Positions 40,307-44,311 of a stretch of DNA of 44,311 nucleotides are shown here, one piece after another. The notes under the pieces are model-generated. The model did no database searches, was not told where the DNA came from, and saw only the letters and a list, made by a program, of their open reading frames with translations. This DNA is from Phycisphaeraceae bacterium (lineage in GTDB: Bacteria; Planctomycetota; Phycisphaerae; Phycisphaerales; Zrk34). Every line of letters starts with the position of its first letter. Position 1 is the stretch's first letter. The translations under genes and the position numbers were made by a program. The stretch is taken from the NCBI GenBank assembly GCA_028284925.1, contig JANQQT010000153.1, forward strand, positions 1 through 44,311, given 5' to 3'.

Positions 40307-41260
40307 ATGCTCCTCCTCGGCATCATTCTCGGTCTCGTCGGAGCCTTAGGCCACTCCTTCTCCTTCATCTTCACAAGAAGGTTCATGGTCAAGGGCCACG
40401 GCTCAAACCTCCGACTCCTCGTCCTCGGCCACGTCATCATGGGAGCCGTCTCCCTAATCACCCTGCCCCTCTGGTACCACCAACCCCTCAACGACTACGC
40501 CGCCTGGCTATACCTCGCCATCGCCGCCTCATCCTTCTACCTCATCGGTAACGCCGCATTCTTCTATTCTCTCGGTCGCATCGCCGCCTCACGCATCGCC
40601 CCATTCCTCGGCCTCAAAGTCGCTGTCGTCGCACTTCTCTCCATCGCATTCCTGGACATGCAACTCCAGATCCAACACTGGGTCGCCGTCGCCCTCAGTG
40701 TCATCGCCGCATTTCTCCTCAATCGCATCGGCGGCAAACTCCCCCTACTCATCCTCCTCACCCTCCTCTTCGCCATCTGCAACTTTGCCTCCAGTGACAT
40801 CTTCATCGTCCAACTCATCAGGGCAAACGAGAATCTCGTCCACACACACACTGATTCCAACTGGGCCACCTTCATCTCCTCCGTCCGATCCGTCGGCCAG
40901 TGCTACCTCGTCTGCGGTGTCATCGCCCTCGCCTTCCTCCCCAAATTCGGCTCACGCAATAAAGAAGACTGGGCCGCCGCCCTCCCCTATGGACTCATTT
41001 GGATCTGCGCCATGGTCCTGTTCTTCGCCTGCCTCGCCATGTGCGGCACCGTGCTCGGCAACATCGTCACTTCTACACGTGGCCTTACCTCCATCCTCCT
41101 CGGTGCCGCCATGGCCAAACTCGGCCTCCTACACCTTGAACAACACAACTCCAAATCAATACTAATCCGTCGCTTCGCCGCCGCATTCCTCATGATCATC
41201 GCAATCGCACTCGCTACTGATGACCTATCCGATTTCATCAAAATCTTTTCCTCCGACTGA
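40307..41260 (+). CDS. EamA/DMT-type transporter
   Basis: This 317-aa protein has about ten hydrophobic helices in two halves, the layout of drug/metabolite exporters. The first half begins LLLGIILGLVGALGHSFSFIFTRRF; the EamA-like glycine/alanine pattern appears in FYSLGRIAASRIAPFLGL and in GNIVTSTRGLTSILLGAAMAKLG at the end of the second half. No ligand is suggested by the sequence. It starts 51 bases after the ThuA gene and may share its transcript. Confidence 0.75.
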   Translation: MLLLGIILGLVGALGHSFSFIFTRRFMVKGHGSNLRLLVLGHVIMGAVSLITLPLWYHQPLNDYAAWLYLAIAASSFYLIGNAAFFYSLGRIAASRIAPFLGLKVAVVALLSIAFLDMQLQIQHWVAVALSVIAAFLLNRIGGKLPLLILLTLLFAICNFASSDIFIVQLIRANENLVHTHTDSNWATFISSVRSVGQCYLVCGVIALAFLPKFGSRNKEDWAAALPYGLIWICAMVLFFACLAMCGTVLGNIVTSTRGLTSILLGAAMAKLGLLHLEQHNSKSILIRRFAAAFLMIIAIALATDDLSDFIKIFSSD

Positions 41261-41356
41261 TTGGTCTCTCCCACTACATCCCCATGCCAACATTTACGCG
41301 CCCCACTTCATCCACACGCTTAAAATGCCGAAGTACATCACGGAAACCACACCATC

Positions 41357-42793
41357 ATGTCCGACCACGCATACCAACAATGCATCAATCCCGATTGCCA
41401 GGCAACCTTCGCCATCGACGAAGTCCATATCCAGTGCCCAACCTGCGATGCCCTCCTCGATATCAAATATGACTGGAACCGCCTCCCGCGCCCCATGTGG
41501 GAAATCTTCGAACATCGCTGGATGACGAAAGGCGAACAAAACCACGGCCGCCTCGACTTCTCAGGCGTCTGGCGTTTCCGCGAATTACTTCCCTTCTACA
41601 AAAACCACGACCAGATTGTCTCCATCGGCGAAGGCAGAACCAACCTGCAGGACGCCCGCCGCCTCGCCCCCGTCATCGGCCTCAAGCCCGGCAATCTCCA
41701 TCTCCAATACGAAGGCCTCAACCCCACCGGCTCATTCAAAGACAACGGCATGACCGCCGCTTTCACACATGCCAAAATGGTCGGCGCCGACAAAGTCGCT
41801 TGCGCCTCCACCGGCAACACCTCCGCTTCACTCGCCATGTTCGCCGACATGTCCGGCATGACCGGCATCGTCTTCATCGGCTCTGGCAAAATCGCATACG
41901 GAAAACTCAGTCAGGCGCTCGACTACGGTGCACGCACACTCCAAATCTCAGGCGACTTTGACGCATGCCTCAAACGCGTACGCGAACTCACCACCCAGGC
42001 GCCCCAGCTCGGCGTCTACCTCATGAATTCCGTCAACCCCTTCCGACTCGAAGGCCAGAAGTCAATCATGTACCGAATCCTCGAAGCCCGTAACTGGGTT
42101 GCCCCCGACTGGATCATCGTCCCCGGTGGCAACCTCGGCAACTGCTCCGCATTCGGCAAGGCCTTTATGGAACTCAAGGAACTCCAACTTATCGACCGCA
42201 TCCCGCGCCTCGCCGTTATACAGGCCAAAGGCGCCAACCCCCTCTACACTCTCTACACCGAACGCGGTATCCGCTGGAACGCCGGCCACTGGGACAAGGA
42301 TGCCAAAGACACACTCTACAACGAATACGACCGCGACAACACCAAAGCCAAAACCATCGCCTCCGCCATCGAAATCGGTCGCCCCGTCAATCTTCCCAAA
42401 GCTCTCCGCGCCCTCGACTTCATGAACGGCGTCGTCCGACAGGTCGACGACGAAACCATACTCGAACACAAGGCCCTCGTCGGACGCTACGGCTTTGGTT
42501 GCGAACCTGCTTCCGCCGCTTCCGTCGCAGGCGCTCGCCTACTCCTCGAAGAGGGCATCATCTCACCCGATGATGATGTCGTCTGCATTCTTACCGGCCA
42601 CCAACTCAAAGATCCCGATGCTACCGTCAAATACCACACCGGCATCGACGTCAAATCCATTCAGACCGAAGCGCCACGTACCGAACCCACCGGCAAACTG
42701 GCCAATCCCCCCATCCCCGTTGCCAACGACCTCGCCGAAATCATCACCGCCCTCGGCGGTGACCCCGCTCAGATCCAGGTCCTGCAACAATAA
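41357..42793 (+). CDS. thrC: Threonine synthase
   Basis: This 478-aa PLP enzyme makes threonine from O-phosphohomoserine. The N-terminus has a possible zinc-binding pair (CINPDC, then CPTCDALL), common in some long forms. The fold type II core follows: [13 protein letters not shown] Lys in [53 protein letters not shown] and [15 protein letters not shown]. The length is typical of this long form. ATG 41357 has no strong Shine-Dalgarno. Convergent with the TPM gene 42821-43498. Confidence 0.92.
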   Translation: MSDHAYQQCINPDCQATFAIDEVHIQCPTCDALLDIKYDWNRLPRPMWEIFEHRWMTKGEQNHGRLDFSGVWRFRELLPFYKNHDQIVSIGEGRTNLQDARRLAPVIGLKPGNLHLQYEGLNPTGSFKDNGMTAAFTHAKMVGADKVACASTGNTSASLAMFADMSGMTGIVFIGSGKIAYGKLSQALDYGARTLQISGDFDACLKRVRELTTQAPQLGVYLMNSVNPFRLEGQKSIMYRILEARNWVAPDWIIVPGGNLGNCSAFGKAFMELKELQLIDRIPRLAVIQAKGANPLYTLYTERGIRWNAGHWDKDAKDTLYNEYDRDNTKAKTIASAIEIGRPVNLPKALRALDFMNGVVRQVDDETILEHKALVGRYGFGCEPASAASVAGARLLLEEGIISPDDDVVCILTGHQLKDPDATVKYHTGIDVKSIQTEAPRTEPTGKLANPPIPVANDLAEIITALGGDPAQIQVLQQ

Positions 42794-42820
42794 TCCACAC
42801 CCTACTCCTATTCACTTCTA

Positions 42821-43498
42821 TCACCCCAACACAACCAACCCGTCCGACAACTCATTCACATCATCCTCCACACGCGGCAACTTCACACCCGCCTTCTCTC
42901 CCGCCACCCGTATCGCCTCACAAAACGCCTTCGTCATCTCCCCACGTCCAAACCCATCCGTCAACGATTGGCAAAGTTCATCAAGCGTCTCCTGCCCGAC
43001 CGCCTCCAACACCGCCTGATCCGCCAACACCACCGCCAGCCGTTCAAAAATCGACACATACATCAAAATCCCAGTTCCACCCTCCGTATGATGAATTGAT
43101 GAGTCAAAAAAAGCCTGCCGCGCCTGCTTCCCCACCTCATCCTCCATCTCCCGCCTCGACGTAAACAATCGCCTCAACCACCCCACACGCATCGCCAGAA
43201 TGGTGCCCGCCACAAAACCCACAACCATACACACCACCAGTATCAACCCGTCAACCCACCACGCCATCTCACCCCAGTCCCCAACTTCCCCACCCGCCGC
43301 ATGCAACCATCCAAAACACCCGAACATCGCCACCGCCCCAAACCACAATCCCACAACATCTTCCGCCCGGTCATACCTCCCCGATGCCGTCGCCACAACC
43401 GGCACGATCTCCGCACTCGTCTTCATCTCCGCCTCACCCACCGCCTTCGCGATTCGCTCACGCTCCCCTTCATCAAAATACGCAGATGCCTTCTTCAT
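42821..43498 (-). CDS. TPM-domain membrane protein
   Basis: This 225-aa protein starts with EGERERIAKAVGEAEMKTSAEIV and continues with two hydrophobic segments (about 50-70 and 80-103) and the second TPM-like half (LMYVSIFERLAVVLADQAV, then LCQSLTDGFGRGEMTKAFCEAI). The order is that of TLP18.3/Psb32/MOLO-1 (TPM) domains. The first strand of the domain is separated from the rest by the membrane helices. Gene order with the next TPM gene is typical (LemA-TPM-TPM). ATG 43498 has gaggaga upstream, and it begins 11 bases after the stop of 43510-44310. Confidence 0.85.
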   Translation of the reverse strand: MKKASAYFDEGERERIAKAVGEAEMKTSAEIVPVVATASGRYDRAEDVVGLWFGAVAMFGCFGWLHAAGGEVGDWGEMAWWVDGLILVVCMVVGFVAGTILAMRVGWLRRLFTSRREMEDEVGKQARQAFFDSSIHHTEGGTGILMYVSIFERLAVVLADQAVLEAVGQETLDELCQSLTDGFGRGEMTKAFCEAIRVAGEKAGVKLPRVEDDVNELSDGLVVLG

Positions 43499-43509
43499 TT
43501 AATGTCTCC

Positions 43510-44310
43510 TCACCAACCACCCGTCGCCCCGCCGCCTCCACTGAATCCGCCGCCAAACCCTCCACCTCCAAATCCACCGCCACCAAAGAACCCACCCCCA
43601 TCACCACGATCGCTAGTCAACCAGCTGTACAAAAACGCGCCCACCGCCCCAAAAATCAAAGCCCACATAATCCACGCCCACCCACTCGACCCACGACGAA
43701 TCAATGACACAACCGTAAACACCATCAATCCGAATAAGCCAATCCCAACCAAATAATGCCAGGCCGGCCGAGGTCCACTTTTCACCTCCGGCAACGCCTT
43801 ACCACGCGCCATCTCCTCCAAGGCCGCAACGCCATCCACTATGCCCTCAGAAAAATGGCCTTCCTTAAACCTCGGAATGATGTACTCATCCATAATCTTC
43901 TTCGTCACACCATTCTTCTCCCGCCACCAGCCGGCCCCCAACTCAATACGCGCCTTACGATCTCCCTTCGACACCAGCAACAGAATCCCCGTATTCCACA
44001 CATGCTTCTCTCCCGCCCGATCCGTAATCTCTCCATGCCCAATCCCCCACTGATCAAACAACAACCGTGCAAACGTCTCAATCCGCAACCCCTCTCCCCC
44101 ATGCTTCGCCATCGACTCAATCGTCACCACAATGATCGGCGTCGCATGCTCCTTCAAAAGCTTCCTCACGCCCTCCGTAATCCTCTTCTCCGATTCATCA
44201 TCAACCAATCCGGCTAAATCCCGCACAATCTCAAACTCACCCGGCTTTTCCAATCCCAGCCTCATCCCTTCCCCTTGACTCTCGCCCGTATATACAAATC
44301 CCCCTAACAC
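43510..44310 (-). CDS. YgcG-type TPM-domain protein (5' end outside window)
   Basis: The gene runs off the right edge. Its TPM core spans VRDLAGLVDDESEKRITEGV, TPIIVVTIESM, WNTGILLLVSKGDRKARIELG, then IIPRFKEGHFSEGIVDGVAAL. Two membrane helices follow, then a glycine-rich tail (FGGGGFGGGGFGGGFSGGGG). That is the YgcG layout: an exported TPM domain with membrane anchor and a Gly-rich end. The signal peptide lies beyond 44311. Probably an operon with the gene 42821-43498 and, upstream, a lemA homologue. Confidence 0.85.
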   Translation of the reverse strand: MLGGFVYTGESQGEGMRLGLEKPGEFEIVRDLAGLVDDESEKRITEGVRKLLKEHATPIIVVTIESMAKHGGEGLRIETFARLLFDQWGIGHGEITDRAGEKHVWNTGILLLVSKGDRKARIELGAGWWREKNGVTKKIMDEYIIPRFKEGHFSEGIVDGVAALEEMARGKALPEVKSGPRPAWHYLVGIGLFGLMVFTVVSLIRRGSSGWAWIMWALIFGAVGAFLYSWLTSDRGDGGGFFGGGGFGGGGFGGGFSGGGGATGGW

Positions 44311-44311
44311 C

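Noticed and set aside
1..44311. CRISPR arrays and rRNA genes
   Set aside because: No regularly spaced identical repeats of 25-40 bases and no rRNA-like sequence were seen.

Overview
The window looks like a Planctomycetota chromosome, probably of the Phycisphaerae type. The evidence is a secreted protein with a Leu-Glu-Asp-Arg-Thr-Leu-Phe tag near its N-terminus, a DUF6797/beta-propeller protein paired with a HEAT-repeat c-type cytochrome, a ThuA-like protein, and many genes with weak Shine-Dalgarno sequences. These are family recognitions from memory; no search was run.

Left core (1-3183): the end of one secreted repeat protein, a strong terminator, a near-consensus promoter bracketed by an inverted repeat, a 640-aa paralogous secreted repeat protein, a terminator and two small genes.

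Accessory block (about 3184-27951): three pieces of one tRNA-Pro(GGG) gene mark it out. A 3' part lies at 3234-3280 inside a 97-bp repeat, an intact gene at 19511-19585, and a 5' half at 27911-27951. I read this as two adjoining insertions into one tRNA gene. Segment 1 (3281-19510) carries a tyrosine integrase, an S24-type repressor with operator-like palindromes, an excisionase-like HTH gene, remnants of replication, nuclease-helicase and serine-recombinase genes, and a cargo of unrecognised proteins. The cargo includes a duplicated two-gene module, two large DUF6161-like proteins sharing the same N-terminal domain, several two-helix membrane proteins, and a gene behind a terminator-like leader. 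Segment 2 (19586-27910) carries a methyltransferase, small secreted proteins including a tandem I78-like pair, a hydrolase with a C-terminal membrane domain, a frameshifted lipoprotein and several gene remnants. The segments share gene families: the 3450-3857 and 23547-23891 proteins are paralogues, and the DUF6161-like N-terminus recurs as a remnant at 23443.

Right core (27952-44311): a secreted protein with nine EF-hand loops, pheS-pheT, prfB with the +1 frameshift site, the DUF6797 protein and cytochrome pair, a TRIC/UPF0126-type membrane protein, a ThuA-like protein, an EamA-type transporter, threonine synthase and two TPM-domain proteins. The plus strand here is strikingly C-rich and G-poor whichever strand is coding; that skew is lost or reversed in parts of the accessory block.

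The most interesting material is the segment 1 cargo: the repeated LP-AR-VA-ARCA domain family, its small partner proteins, the attenuator-like leader, and the way these genes are packed between integrase-type ends.
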